Position numbers and translations under genes: made by a program
Part shown: piece by piece, positions 25,326-34,296 of the stretch
How positions within the stretch are numbered: position 1 is the first letter of the stretch
Layout of the letters: every line of letters begins with the position of its first letter
Origin: an uncultured Senegalimassilia sp.
Lineage (GTDB): Bacteria; Actinomycetota; Coriobacteriia; Coriobacteriales; Eggerthellaceae
Direction of reading: 5' to 3'
Assembly: GCF_934630535.1 (NCBI RefSeq)
Contig: NZ_CAKTVU010000005.1
Span: forward strand, 1 to 64,000
Length of the DNA: 64,000 bases
Notes under the pieces: generated by a model
Told to the model about the DNA's origin: nothing
Databases searched by the model: none
The model's input: the letters and a program-made list of their open reading frames with translations, nothing else

Positions 25326-26534
25326 ATGGTGGCGAAGGTCCCGGAAAACTACGTATACCTTGACTACGCGGCAACGGCCCCGCTTTGCGAGGAAGCTGCT
25401 CAGGCCATGGCGCCCTACATGGTGCCCGGCCGTGCCAACATCGCCTTCGGCGGCAACGCCAACAGCCTGCACATCCCCGGCCGCGTGGCGTTCTCCGAGC
25501 TCGAGGATGCCCGTCGCGCCATCGCGCGCGCCCTGGGCGCCGCACGCCCTGACGAGGTGGTCCTCACCAGCGGCGCCACCGAGGCGGACAATGCCGCCAT
25601 CATCGGCTTGGCGCAGGCGGCGGCCCATGCCCGACGCCTCGGCGGCGCGGGCGCCGCGCAGCCGCACGTGGTGGTCAGCGCCATAGAGCACGATGCGGTC
25701 CTGGCCCCGGCCAAGCGCCTCGAGCAGCTGGGGTTCTCGGTCGATCGCGTGCAGCCCGATCGCAACGGCTTCATAACCGCAGCCGCGCTCGAGCAGCTCA
25801 TGCGCCCCGAAACGGTGCTCGTCAGCGTCATGGCGGCGAACTCCGAGGTCGGCTCGGTGCAGCCCGTGGCCGAGCTTGCCCGCACGGTGCATGCCGCAGG
25901 CGCGCTGTTCCATACCGATGCCACGCAGGCGCTTGGCAAAGTGCCCGTCAACGTGGTCGACTGGGGCTGCGACGCCGCGTCGTTCTCCGCTCACAAGGTG
26001 GGCGGCCCGAAGGGCGTCGGCGCGCTGTACGTGAAAAGCCGCACCCCCTTCGATGCCTTCATGCTCGGAGGCGGCCAGGAGGCCGGCCGGCGCAGCGGCA
26101 CGCAGAACGTATGCGGCGCAGCGGGTTTCGCCGCGGCCATCCAGGTAGCCCAGGAAAAGCAGGCCGAAGAGCAGGCGCGTCTCGGCGCTCTTCGCGACAA
26201 GCTCTACGCGGCGCTTGCCGAAAAGCCCGGCATCCGTCCCACGGTCCAGGTTGCGCCCGGCTCGCAGGAGCACCTGCCCAACATCGTGCACGTGCTGGTC
26301 GACGCCCTGGAAAGCGAAACGCTCATCCTGCGCTTCGACATGCGCGGCTTCGGCGTTTCCGGGGGGTCGGCGTGCAGCTCGCATTCGCTTGAGCCCAGCC
26401 ACGTGCTGCGCGCCATCGGCATCGGCGCGGATGCCGCTCATGGGGCGCTGCGCATTTCCATGGGCCGCTATACCTCCGCTGAGGACGTGCAGGCGTTCCT
26501 GGACGTCGTCGACTCGGTTTTGAATTGGGAATAG
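25326..26534 (+). CDS. Cysteine desulfurase (NifS/IscS family)
   Basis: PLP enzyme that converts cysteine to alanine and delivers sulfur for Fe-S cluster or thiolated cofactor synthesis; 402 residues. The PLP Lys is Lys224 in SFSAHKVGGPKG. The catalytic Cys is Cys350 in SGGSACSSHSLEPSHVL, a class I (NifS/IscS) type loop. The N-terminal pattern VYLDYAATAP and TSGATEADNAAI is typical. The frame is open upstream within rpe, but ATG 25326 fits the family start; AAGGAGG lies about 12 bases before it, inside the end of rpe. No iscU partner lies nearby. Confidence 0.93.
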   Translation: MVAKVPENYVYLDYAATAPLCEEAAQAMAPYMVPGRANIAFGGNANSLHIPGRVAFSELEDARRAIARALGAARPDEVVLTSGATEADNAAIIGLAQAAAHARRLGGAGAAQPHVVVSAIEHDAVLAPAKRLEQLGFSVDRVQPDRNGFITAAALEQLMRPETVLVSVMAANSEVGSVQPVAELARTVHAAGALFHTDATQALGKVPVNVVDWGCDAASFSAHKVGGPKGVGALYVKSRTPFDAFMLGGGQEAGRRSGTQNVCGAAGFAAAIQVAQEKQAEEQARLGALRDKLYAALAEKPGIRPTVQVAPGSQEHLPNIVHVLVDALESETLILRFDMRGFGVSGGSACSSHSLEPSHVLRAIGIGADAAHGALRISMGRYTSAEDVQAFLDVVDSVLNWE

Positions 26535-26711
26535 GGAATCGCTCGGGGCTGCCGGAAGGCGGCCCCGTCTAGGTTCGCCCCGCTGCCGGCCCGCTGCGTG
26601 CAGCACCCGGCTTGCGGCGATCGGCCACCGTGAACGTCTTGCCGAGCGAATCCGCCAGCCCGCAAAACTGCCGTTTTTCGTCGGCAGCATCGCGCAATGA
26701 AAGGAGACCGC

Positions 26712-27524
26712 ATGGAACTGGTAACCATGCACACGCATACGAACTACACCGGCCATGGCTTTGGCACGGTGGCCGAGCTTGTGGATGCCGCCGCTGCCGC
26801 CAAGCTCGGCGCCATCGCCGTTACCGAGCATTACCCCATGTCGGCGGCCATGGATCCCGAAAACGTGGTGTCCATGGCATGGGATCGGCTGCCCGATTAC
26901 CTCATCGACATCGCAGCCGCAGCCGCCGCGCATCCCGAGATGCAGGTCATCCCCGGCTGCGAGATCGACTGGCTTGGGGCGCAGGAGGACCGCGACTTCT
27001 CCGCGCTCGACTTCTCCAACTTCATCCACGTGCTCGGCAGCGTGCACTATCTTGACGGGTGGGCCTTCGACGACCCGGCTCAAGAGCCGCATTGGCACGA
27101 TGTGGGCGTCGATTCGGTATGGCGCCGCTACTTCGAGGTGTGGTGTCAGGCCGCTAGCTGCACCGACATGCCCTTCACGTGCATGGCGCACCCCGATCTG
27201 GTGAAGAAGTTCGGCTATCGTCCCAGCTTCAACCCCCAGGCGCTCTACGATGAGGCGGCCGAGGCCGTGCAATCGAGCGGCCGCATGGTGGAGGTGAACA
27301 CCTCGGGCCTTACATACCCGTGCGCCGAGCTGTTCCCCGCGCCCGACCTTCTGCGCACGTTCTGCCGTGCCGGCATCCCGTGCTCCATCGGCACCGATGC
27401 GCACGAACCGGCCCTGGTCGATCGCAACCTCATGCCCGGGCTTGCCGCGATGTACGACGCGGGCTACCGCTGCGTGACGGTTCCCACTCCCACGGGCGAC
27501 CGGCGCCAGATTGCGCTAGAGTAA
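26712..27524 (+). CDS. PHP-domain phosphatase (histidinol-phosphatase-like)
   Basis: A cytoplasmic metal-dependent phosphoesterase of 270 residues from the PHP superfamily. The metal ligands are seen in order: MHTHTNYTGHG, VTEHYPM, a Glu in PGCEIDW, GSVHYLDGWAFD, CMAHPDLVKKF and IGTDAHEPALV. The GSVHYL segment and the length match HisK/HisJ-type histidinol phosphatases, but other PHP phosphatases look similar and no other his gene is present. ATG 26712 has AAAGGAG (26699-26705) at a good distance. The 177 bases before it hold no clear feature. Confidence 0.82.
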   Translation: MELVTMHTHTNYTGHGFGTVAELVDAAAAAKLGAIAVTEHYPMSAAMDPENVVSMAWDRLPDYLIDIAAAAAAHPEMQVIPGCEIDWLGAQEDRDFSALDFSNFIHVLGSVHYLDGWAFDDPAQEPHWHDVGVDSVWRRYFEVWCQAASCTDMPFTCMAHPDLVKKFGYRPSFNPQALYDEAAEAVQSSGRMVEVNTSGLTYPCAELFPAPDLLRTFCRAGIPCSIGTDAHEPALVDRNLMPGLAAMYDAGYRCVTVPTPTGDRRQIALE

Positions 27525-27618
27525 AGGCGGCGAAGGCCCCGTCGAAGCGGCGGGGCGCACGGCCGGGGCACGCGCCCCCGGTCGTTTCAAGGGAAGCCTC
27601 ATCACATGGAAGGACTTG

Positions 27619-28545
27619 ATGGACATGGCTTCGAAGAAGATTAAGATCGAAGGTTCCAAGGAAAAGGCAACGCAAGGCGAAGGAAAGCCCGAGCTTGTGC
27701 GCGTGGAAGTCGGCGGTTTGCGCACCAAAAGCTTCCAGCTTTCGGTAGGCGCGCTCGAGCAGGCGCTTCTGGCCGAGTTTCCCGCGGCTGACGCCGAGGA
27801 ATGGGATCGCACGGGCCTTTTGGTGGGCGATCCGGCCGCGCCGGTGCGGGCGGTGGCCGTGGCGCTCGACCCCACGGTCGGTGCCATCGATGCGGCAGCC
27901 GATGCGGGCGCGAACGTGCTCGTCACGCATCATCCGGCCTATCTGACCCCGCCCACGTCGTTTCGGCCGGCTCCGTCGCCGGCGGTGAACTCCGGCGCCG
28001 TGGTGTATCGCGCCATCGAACGGGGCGTGGCGCTCATGAACTTCCATACCGCCCTTGACGTTTCCGCCCGCGCCCAGCGCATGCTGCCCGGCATGCTGGG
28101 GCTGTCGCTGCGCGGGGTGGTGGAGCCGAAGGCCGGGTGTTCCGAGAAGGGCTACGGCCAGCTGTGCGCTGCCGCCGAGAAGATGACGCTCGGCCAGCTT
28201 GCGGCGCGCTGCACCAGCGTGTTCGGCCGCGCGCCGCGCGTATGGGGAGGCTTCGACCGCGCGGTCGGCAGCATCGTCACCTGCACGGGTTCGGCGGGCC
28301 CCACGGGCCGCGCCGCGCTTGCCGCAGGCGCCGACGTGCTCATAGCCGGCGAGGTCAAATACCATGATGCGCTCGACCTGTCCCAGGCGGGCATGGCCGT
28401 GATCGACTTAGGCCACGATACCTCCGAGCTGCCGTTTTGCGGCGTGCTCGCCGCCAGCGTCCGCGATGCGGGCGTGCCCGACGAGCTGGTTGCCGTGGTG
28501 TCGCAACGCAACAGGTGGTCCTATCCCGAGGCCGTGCGCGTATAA
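27619..28545 (+). CDS. Nif3-like dinuclear metal centre protein
   Basis: A 308-residue member of the Nif3/YqfO/GCH1-type family, which forms hexamers with a two-metal site. Ligand motifs are VLVTHHPAYL, MNFHTALD and LGHDTSELP. The family has been linked to cyclohydrolase and metal-related functions, but its role is not settled. About 40 residues rich in Lys and Glu precede the domain (SKKIKIEGSKEK), more than usual. ATG 27619 follows GGAAGGA. It is cotranscribed with the zinc-ribbon gene downstream, an arrangement seen across Gram-positive bacteria. Confidence 0.88.
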   Translation: MDMASKKIKIEGSKEKATQGEGKPELVRVEVGGLRTKSFQLSVGALEQALLAEFPAADAEEWDRTGLLVGDPAAPVRAVAVALDPTVGAIDAAADAGANVLVTHHPAYLTPPTSFRPAPSPAVNSGAVVYRAIERGVALMNFHTALDVSARAQRMLPGMLGLSLRGVVEPKAGCSEKGYGQLCAAAEKMTLGQLAARCTSVFGRAPRVWGGFDRAVGSIVTCTGSAGPTGRAALAAGADVLIAGEVKYHDALDLSQAGMAVIDLGHDTSELPFCGVLAASVRDAGVPDELVAVVSQRNRWSYPEAVRV

Positions 28546-28610
28546 CTAGCAAACCGTGCCCGGCGCCGCGGCTCGGCTGTGCGCGGGGCACCCGAACGAA
28601 AAGGATTCGC

Positions 28611-29336
28611 ATGAGGATCGATTCCGAGGTTTTGGCCGCGTTTTTGCATATGCAGGAGCTCGACGTGCAGATCATCCGAGCCGAGAAGCAGCTTCAAGAG
28701 CTGCCCGAGCGCAAGGCCATCGCCGACGCCATGGCGAAGAAGCGCGCCGTTACTGCCAAGGCGGAACAGGTGGAGAAGCTTGCGGCCAAGGCCGAGGACA
28801 AGCTCGCGCGCATCACCGAAGAGGATGATGGCCTGGCCGAGAAGGCTCGCCGCATCCAGGACGAGATCGAGCAGGCGCAGGGCGATTTCCGCACCGTCGA
28901 TGCGCGCACCAAGGAGCTGACGGGCGTCCAGGAGCGCCGAGACGTCCTTGAGGAGGATATGCGCGCCGTCGATGCGGAGCTGGAGAAGATCAAGGCGGTG
29001 CGTGCCCAGGTGGCCGCGGCCCTAGAGCAACTTGAGGGCATCGAGGGCAGCGCCGGCGCCGCGTTCGCGCAAAAAGGCGGCGAACTGAAGCAGCGCATCG
29101 CCGACATGCAGGCCAAGCGCAAAGCCATGGCCCAGCGCGTGCCCGCCGATGACATGAAGCTTTACGAGCGCACGGCCGCTGCCACCGCTGGCGTGCCCTT
29201 GGCCTTGCTCGTCGAGGAGCGCTGCGGCGCATGCCGCACGCCCATCGAGCATGGGCGCGTGCTCGACATGCGCGCCCAGGGCAACGTGGCCACGTGCCCT
29301 AACTGCGGCCGCCTGCTCATCTTGCAGGCGCATTAG
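28611..29336 (+). CDS. Coiled-coil protein with C-terminal C4 zinc ribbon
   Basis: A 241-residue protein. Residues about 10-165 form a long antiparallel coiled coil rich in Glu, Lys and Ala. The C-terminus carries a zinc ribbon with CGAC (Cys205, Cys208) and CPNC (Cys229, Cys232). This is the architecture of the conserved DUF164/C4-type zinc ribbon family that often follows nif3-like genes; its function is not settled, with nucleic-acid binding proposed. The upstream frame is open for another 58 codons inside the previous gene, but ATG 28611 follows AAAAGGA and starts the coiled coil. Confidence 0.88.
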   Translation: MRIDSEVLAAFLHMQELDVQIIRAEKQLQELPERKAIADAMAKKRAVTAKAEQVEKLAAKAEDKLARITEEDDGLAEKARRIQDEIEQAQGDFRTVDARTKELTGVQERRDVLEEDMRAVDAELEKIKAVRAQVAAALEQLEGIEGSAGAAFAQKGGELKQRIADMQAKRKAMAQRVPADDMKLYERTAAATAGVPLALLVEERCGACRTPIEHGRVLDMRAQGNVATCPNCGRLLILQAH

Positions 29337-29428
29337 GGTGTTGCTTCGCTTGCGATCGATTGCAGGTTAGCGTCGCGTCGCGTTCCTGATCGGAGCGGGG
29401 CGCGGCGCTGTCTATGGTTAGATAGGGG

Positions 29429-29562
29429 TTGCAAGTATTTGTATCTCGGGCGCTTGCAAGGCAGGGGCCCGATCCCCGCAAAGACAACCGCGTGGAATCA
29501 GGCACGCATATGGTTCTGGTTGCCAAGGTTCCTTTCGCTGGCATAAACCCCCCGCACGCAAG
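29429..29562 (+). other. Non-coding stretch with stems, possible small RNA
   Basis: The 285 bases between the zinc-ribbon gene and rpmB carry no supportable gene. TTGCAAG (29429-29435) pairs with CTTGCAA (29453-29459), and GGGG with CCCC just after it, leading up to the strong hairpin at 29563. A small RNA ending at that hairpin is possible. It does not match tmRNA, RNase P RNA or SRP RNA signatures that I can recognise. Nothing was seen in 29337-29428. Confidence 0.25.
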
Positions 29563-29589
29563 AAGGCCCCGCTCTTGGAGCGGGGCCTT
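29563..29589. terminator. Terminator between the zinc-ribbon gene and rpmB
   Basis: AAGGCCCCGCTC pairs perfectly with GAGCGGGGCCTT around TTG. It is placed to end rpmB on the minus strand and could also stop + strand transcripts; neither side has a long T-run. Confidence 0.75.
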
Positions 29590-29621
29590 CGATTTCCCGT
29601 ATGGGAGGTTCCGCGAAGGTT

Positions 29622-29813
29622 TTACGCGCGGGTGACCTTGCCGGCCTTCATGCACTTGGTGCAGACGTTGGCCTTGCGGACATGGCCCTTGGCGTCCTTG
29701 ATGGTGACCTTCTGGATGTTGGGACGGAACCAACGGTTCGTCACGCGGTGGGAATGGCTGACGCTACGACCGGCGACGGGGCCCTTACCGCAGATTTCGC
29801 AAACTTTAGACAT
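29622..29813 (-). CDS. rpmB: 50S ribosomal protein L28
   Basis: Ribosomal protein of 63 residues, full length. MSKVCEICGKGP and VCTKCMKAGKV provide two Cys pairs, so this is the zinc-binding (C+) form of L28. The middle VSHSHRVTNRWFRPNIQ is typical. It is divergent from the asp23-fakA operon and ends at a strong hairpin. Confidence 0.97.
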   Translation of the reverse strand: MSKVCEICGKGPVAGRSVSHSHRVTNRWFRPNIQKVTIKDAKGHVRKANVCTKCMKAGKVTRA

Positions 29814-29883
29814 TATTCATCACTCCATGTACCTAGGTTGCATGTATCGGCGCGAACGCCGCTCTTGCACAAAAAGCCCTCCA

Positions 29884-29913
29884 ACTATACCACACGCACT
29901 CGACAGATCACAA
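29884..29913 (-). promoter_or_regulatory. Probable promoter of rpmB
   Basis: On the minus strand TTGTGA (29913-29908) and TATAGT (29889-29884) are 18 bases apart, about 70 bases before the rpmB start. The + strand in the same gap has TATACT near 29979 as a candidate -10 box for the asp23-fakA operon, without a clear -35. Confidence 0.4.
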
Positions 29914-30030
29914 GATTATTTCGTGTTTATGCCTTGCATGCGCCGTGCATGCATACCGTCTGCACAATTGCATGCGCTATACTGCCAGCAGAAGTTTCGA
30001 GCCCGCATATGCGAGCCAGAAAGGAACGCC

Positions 30031-30378
30031 ATGAACGATACCATTCCCGGCAACCTCCATGTTGCCAACGATGTCCTGGCCGACATGGTCGGCAACGCCG
30101 CGCTCGAGTGCTACGGCGTCGTCGGCATGGCCGCACCTTCCGCTGCCGACGGAATCGCGAAGATCCTGCCCGCCAGCCGCCTGCGCCGCGGCGTGACGGT
30201 CACCGCCACCGATGCCGGCGTGCACGTGGCGCTGTACGTCGTCATCGAGTACGGCACCAACATCAACACGGTGTCCCAGAACCTGGTCGACCAGGTCACG
30301 TTCGTTTTGAAGGAGTATGCGCGCGTCCCGCTGGACGGGGTTGAAGTGCATGTGCAGGGCGTGAAGGTCCGCAAGTAG
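30031..30378 (+). CDS. Asp23/Gls24 family protein
   Basis: A 115-residue Asp23/Gls24-type protein, the kind that in Gram-positives sits next to the fatty acid kinase gene and is linked to cell-envelope stress. Features are the start IPGNLHVANDVLADMVGNAALECYG split around the conserved ECYGVVGMA, and the C-terminal LDGVEVHVQGVKV. ATG 30031 has AAAGGAA ahead. A longer frame upstream is open but runs over the divergent promoter and rpmB. fakA begins 50 bases later and is probably cotranscribed. Confidence 0.9.
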   Translation: MNDTIPGNLHVANDVLADMVGNAALECYGVVGMAAPSAADGIAKILPASRLRRGVTVTATDAGVHVALYVVIEYGTNINTVSQNLVDQVTFVLKEYARVPLDGVEVHVQGVKVRK

Positions 30379-30428
30379 CGCGCGCCTAAGCGTTTTGCCG
30401 CCTGCCCCAATGAAGGAGAATCCCATCA

Positions 30429-32060
30429 ATGTCTAGTACCTATACCAGCAACGACCTGGTCAACGCTATCGCGGCCGCCAGCAAAAACCTCAGCGCGCGC
30501 AAAGACGAGGTCAACCGCCTCAACGTCTTCCCCGTGCCCGATGGCGACACCGGCACGAACATGTCGTTGACTCTGGAATCCGTCGTCGCAAGCCTGGCCA
30601 AGCTGCCTATCGGCGCCGGTGCCGCCGACATCCGCAAGGCCATCACCACCGGCGCGCTCATGGGCGCGCGCGGCAACTCCGGCGTCATCACCTCGCAGAT
30701 CCTGCGCGGCCTGTGCGAAGGCTCCAACGGCTTCGACGCCGTCAGCGCCGAGTCCATCGAGTCCGCCCTGGCCAAGGCCCAGGACGTCGCGTTCCACGCG
30801 GTGCGCAAGCCCGTCGAGGGCACCATTCTCACCGTGCTGAAGGACTCCGCCGCCGCTGCCAAGCATGCCCGCAAGAAGAAGATGACGGCCGACGAGGCGC
30901 TGGCCTACGTGGTGGAGCAGGCATATGCCAGCGTGCAGCGCACGCCTGAGCTGCTTCCCGTGCTGAAGGAGAACGGCGTGGTGGACTCCGGCGGCTACGG
31001 TCTTGCCATCCTCATCGACGGCTTCGTGGCTGCTCTCACGGGCAAGGAGGGCCCGTTAGTCGACGAGCTGGCCTTCGCGCGCGACGCCGCCCCGAAGGTC
31101 GAGATCGAGCAGGTCAACGACTGGGAGGGCAGCGAGTTCACCTACTGCAACGAATTCCTGGTGGACTCCGACGTGCTCGACAAGGCCGAGGCGCTTGACT
31201 TCCTGGCCACCATGGGCGACTGCGAGCTGTGCGTGGGCGAGGCCCCGAAGTTCAAGGTGCACGTGCATTCCAACACGCCCGACAAGGTGCTGGCGTACTT
31301 CCTGGAGCGCGGCCAGATCTCCGAGGTGTTCATCCACAACATGAAGCTGCAGTCCGAGGAGCGCACCGAGAAGCTCGAGGCCGAGCAGCATGCCGAGCGC
31401 AAGCCGCTCGGGTTCGTGGCGGTCGCGGCTGGCCAGGGCAACGCCAAGATCTTGGAGTCGCTCGGCGTCGACGTGGTCGTCTCCGGCGGTCAGACCATGA
31501 ACCCCTCCACGAAGGACCTGCTCGATGCCGCCGCCAAGGTCAACGCCGACGCGGTCATCTTCCTTCCGAACAACAAGAACATCATCATGGCGGCCCAGTC
31601 CGCCTGCGAGCTGTCCGACATCCCGGCAGGCGTCGTGCCCACCAAGTCCGTGCCGCAGGCCTTCGCCGCCATGTTCGGCGTGAACGCCCAGGCATCGCTC
31701 GAGGACAACGTCGAGGCCATGACCGAGGCGTTCGCCGACGTGAAAACCGGTGAGGTCACCACCGCCATCAAGGATTCCAAGGACGCCGAGGGCAACGCCA
31801 TCGCCGACGGCGACGTCATCGGCATCGCCGACGGCGCCATCCATGCTGTGGGTCACAGCGTGTCCGACGTGGTCATGGGCCTGCTCGAGCACATGGAGGC
31901 CGACGATTGCGACACCTGCACGCTGCTTGCCGGCGAAGACCTCTCCGATGAGGACTTCCAGGCGTTGCAGGAGCGCATCGAGCAAGCCTACGAGGACCTG
32001 GAGATCGACGCGCACCGCGGCGATCAGCCCCTGTACCCCATCGTCTTCTCCGTGGAGTAG
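30429..32060 (+). CDS. fakA: Fatty acid kinase, ATP-binding subunit (DAK2 domain)
   Basis: Phosphorylates fatty acids held by a FakB (DegV) protein so that PlsX/PlsY can use exogenous fatty acids in phospholipid synthesis; 543 residues. The N-terminal DhaL-type kinase domain shows RLNVFPVPDGDTGTNM and MGARGNSGVI, the ATP/Mg site. A middle domain and a C-terminal DegV-related domain follow. No fakB lies in the window. plsX, which works in the same pathway, is at 37127. recG starts nine bases later, the usual order in Gram-positives. Confidence 0.95.
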   Translation: MSSTYTSNDLVNAIAAASKNLSARKDEVNRLNVFPVPDGDTGTNMSLTLESVVASLAKLPIGAGAADIRKAITTGALMGARGNSGVITSQILRGLCEGSNGFDAVSAESIESALAKAQDVAFHAVRKPVEGTILTVLKDSAAAAKHARKKKMTADEALAYVVEQAYASVQRTPELLPVLKENGVVDSGGYGLAILIDGFVAALTGKEGPLVDELAFARDAAPKVEIEQVNDWEGSEFTYCNEFLVDSDVLDKAEALDFLATMGDCELCVGEAPKFKVHVHSNTPDKVLAYFLERGQISEVFIHNMKLQSEERTEKLEAEQHAERKPLGFVAVAAGQGNAKILESLGVDVVVSGGQTMNPSTKDLLDAAAKVNADAVIFLPNNKNIIMAAQSACELSDIPAGVVPTKSVPQAFAAMFGVNAQASLEDNVEAMTEAFADVKTGEVTTAIKDSKDAEGNAIADGDVIGIADGAIHAVGHSVSDVVMGLLEHMEADDCDTCTLLAGEDLSDEDFQALQERIEQAYEDLEIDAHRGDQPLYPIVFSVE

Positions 32061-32069
32061 GGCGGCAAC

Positions 32070-34241
32070 GTGGCCGATAGGCTCGCAGCAACATTAGCCT
32101 TAGATGAACCCGTGTCGCGCGTGAAGCTGGTCAGCCCGGCTCGCGCGCAGGCGCTTGCGGGTTTGGGCGTGCGCACGGTCCGCGACCTGCTCACGCACTT
32201 TCCCCGACGCTACATAGACCTGTCGAAGCGCGAGACCGTCGCCGGTGCGCGCATCGGCGGGTCGTGCACTATCCAGGGGTCCGTCCATGAGGTCAAACTC
32301 AAGCGGCCGCGCCCCAACCTTACGTTGGTCGAGATCGCGGTGGTGGATGCAACCGGCGTGCTCATGGTCACCTGCTTTCGCCAGCCTTGGTTGAAAGACC
32401 AGCTCAAACCCGGTATGGGCATCGCCGTTGCCGGCAAGGTGGAGTTCGATTACGGTTTCAAGCGCATGGTGAACCCCTATATCGAGCAGCTCGGCGATGG
32501 GCAGCTGGCCGAGGGCATGATCATCCCCGTGCATCCTGCGTGCGAGAAGATCTCGGCCGCATGGATGCGCCGTTTGGTGGGCAATGCGCTCGACGCTGTG
32601 CAAGGCTGCTACGATCCGCTGCCGCTCGATCTGCGCGTGCGGTATCGGCTCATGGCTCGCGGCGCCGCGCTGTCGTGCATCCACTTTCCGCATACTATGG
32701 AAGAGGTCGCCGAGGCGCGCCGCCGCCTGGTGTACGAGGAGCTGCTGCTGCTCGAGCTCGCCCTCATGTCGCAAGCCGCGCAGCGCGCCGCCGGCGCGCA
32801 GCCGGTGGCGCATGTGGTGGACGGCCCGTGCGCGGCGGCGCTCGACTGCGTCATGCCGTTCACCCTCACCGAGGAACAGCAGCAGGCCCGCGCCGATATC
32901 CTTGCGCGCATGGCGGCGCCCGATGTGGCCAACCATATGCTGCTCGGCGATGTGGGCACGGGCAAGACCGCCGTCGCGGCGTTCGCCCTTGCCGCGGTGG
33001 CCGACACCGGCACCCAGGCGGCGCTTATGGCGCCCACCGAGGTGCTCGCGCGCCAGCATGCCGCGTCGCTGGGGAAATGGTTCGACGAAGTAGGCGTCAC
33101 CTGGGGCCTGCTCACCGGTTCCACGCCCGACGATGAGCGCGCCCGCCTGCTCGAGGGTGCCGCCGATGGCGGCATCTGCGTGCTCATCGGCACGCACGCC
33201 CTGCTCGAGCCCAATGTGCGCTTCAAGCGCCTCACGCTCGCGGTCATCGACGAGCAGCAGCGCTTCGGCGTGGAGCAGCGCGCGGCGCTTCTTTCCAAAG
33301 GACAAGCCCCCGATGCGCTCTACTTGACCGCCACGCCCATTCCCCGCACGCTCGCGCTCGCCGTGTTCGGCGATATGACGCTGTCCTACATCAAGCACCG
33401 CCCCAACGACTCGGCCCGCCGCACCACGCACGTCGTGTCGAAGGCCGACCAGGGCAGGGCATACGATGCGGCGCGTGAGGGGCTTGCGCGCGGCGAGCAG
33501 GTGTACGTGGTCTGCCCCCTTATCGGGCAGGATTCAGAAGCGCGCGACAAGCGGGCAGGCGGCCGGGGCCGGGAAACCGACGAGGAGGCCTACGAGTTCG
33601 CGTCCATTAGCATCGAATCGGACGCCGATTTCGCGGGCGACGACGTCACGGCGGCAACCAAGGAGGCGTCCTACCTGCAGCAAACGGTGTTCGCCGATTG
33701 GCGCGTGGAGCTGTTGCACGGGCGCATGAAGCCCGCCGACAAGGACGCCGTCATGGGCCGGTTCCGCGACAATGAGACGCAGGTGCTCGTGGCCACCACC
33801 GTCATCGAGGTGGGCGTCGACGTGCCCAACGCCACGGTCATGATCGTCATGGACGCCGACCGCTTCGGCCTCTCGCAGCTCCATCAGCTGCGCGGGCGCG
33901 TGGGCCGCGGCGAGAAGCCGGCGCAGGTGTTTTTGGTCTCCACCTCCAAATCCGAGCAGTCCATGGCGCGCTTGGTCGCCATGGAGCGCACCGACGATGG
34001 GTTCGAGCTGGCGAAATACGACTTGTCGCTTCGTCGCGAGGGCGATATCCTGGGCAACCGGCAAAGCGGCGCGAGCGCGTTGAAGCTCGTCAACATCGTT
34101 CGCGACGAGCGCATCATCGACGCCGCGCACGCCGACGCCGCGGCCATCATGGCAGCCGACCCCGGGCTTGTCGAGCTCGACCACCAGGCGCTTGCGCTCG
34201 AGCTGCGCCGCACGTTCCCTGACCAAACGGCGCAAAGATAG
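32070..34241 (+). CDS. recG: ATP-dependent DNA helicase RecG
   Basis: Branch-migrating helicase that rescues stalled replication forks; 723 residues. An N-terminal wedge domain binds fork DNA, and the motor shows LLGDVGTGKTAVAA, VIDEQQRFGVEQ, YLTATPIPRTLALAVFGD, VEVGVDVPNATVMIV and QLRGRVGRGEKP. Between motor motifs III and IV there is an acidic insertion of about 50 residues (RAGGRGRETDEEAYEF region) not usual in RecG. The GTG start directly after fakA lacks a strong ribosome binding site. rsmD and coaD follow. Confidence 0.95.
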   Translation: MADRLAATLALDEPVSRVKLVSPARAQALAGLGVRTVRDLLTHFPRRYIDLSKRETVAGARIGGSCTIQGSVHEVKLKRPRPNLTLVEIAVVDATGVLMVTCFRQPWLKDQLKPGMGIAVAGKVEFDYGFKRMVNPYIEQLGDGQLAEGMIIPVHPACEKISAAWMRRLVGNALDAVQGCYDPLPLDLRVRYRLMARGAALSCIHFPHTMEEVAEARRRLVYEELLLLELALMSQAAQRAAGAQPVAHVVDGPCAAALDCVMPFTLTEEQQQARADILARMAAPDVANHMLLGDVGTGKTAVAAFALAAVADTGTQAALMAPTEVLARQHAASLGKWFDEVGVTWGLLTGSTPDDERARLLEGAADGGICVLIGTHALLEPNVRFKRLTLAVIDEQQRFGVEQRAALLSKGQAPDALYLTATPIPRTLALAVFGDMTLSYIKHRPNDSARRTTHVVSKADQGRAYDAAREGLARGEQVYVVCPLIGQDSEARDKRAGGRGRETDEEAYEFASISIESDADFAGDDVTAATKEASYLQQTVFADWRVELLHGRMKPADKDAVMGRFRDNETQVLVATTVIEVGVDVPNATVMIVMDADRFGLSQLHQLRGRVGRGEKPAQVFLVSTSKSEQSMARLVAMERTDDGFELAKYDLSLRREGDILGNRQSGASALKLVNIVRDERIIDAAHADAAAIMAADPGLVELDHQALALELRRTFPDQTAQR

Positions 34242-34296
34242 CCGATACGTTTCGAGCCGTGCCCCACACGGGCTTCGGATCCAGAAAGAGGTAGGT

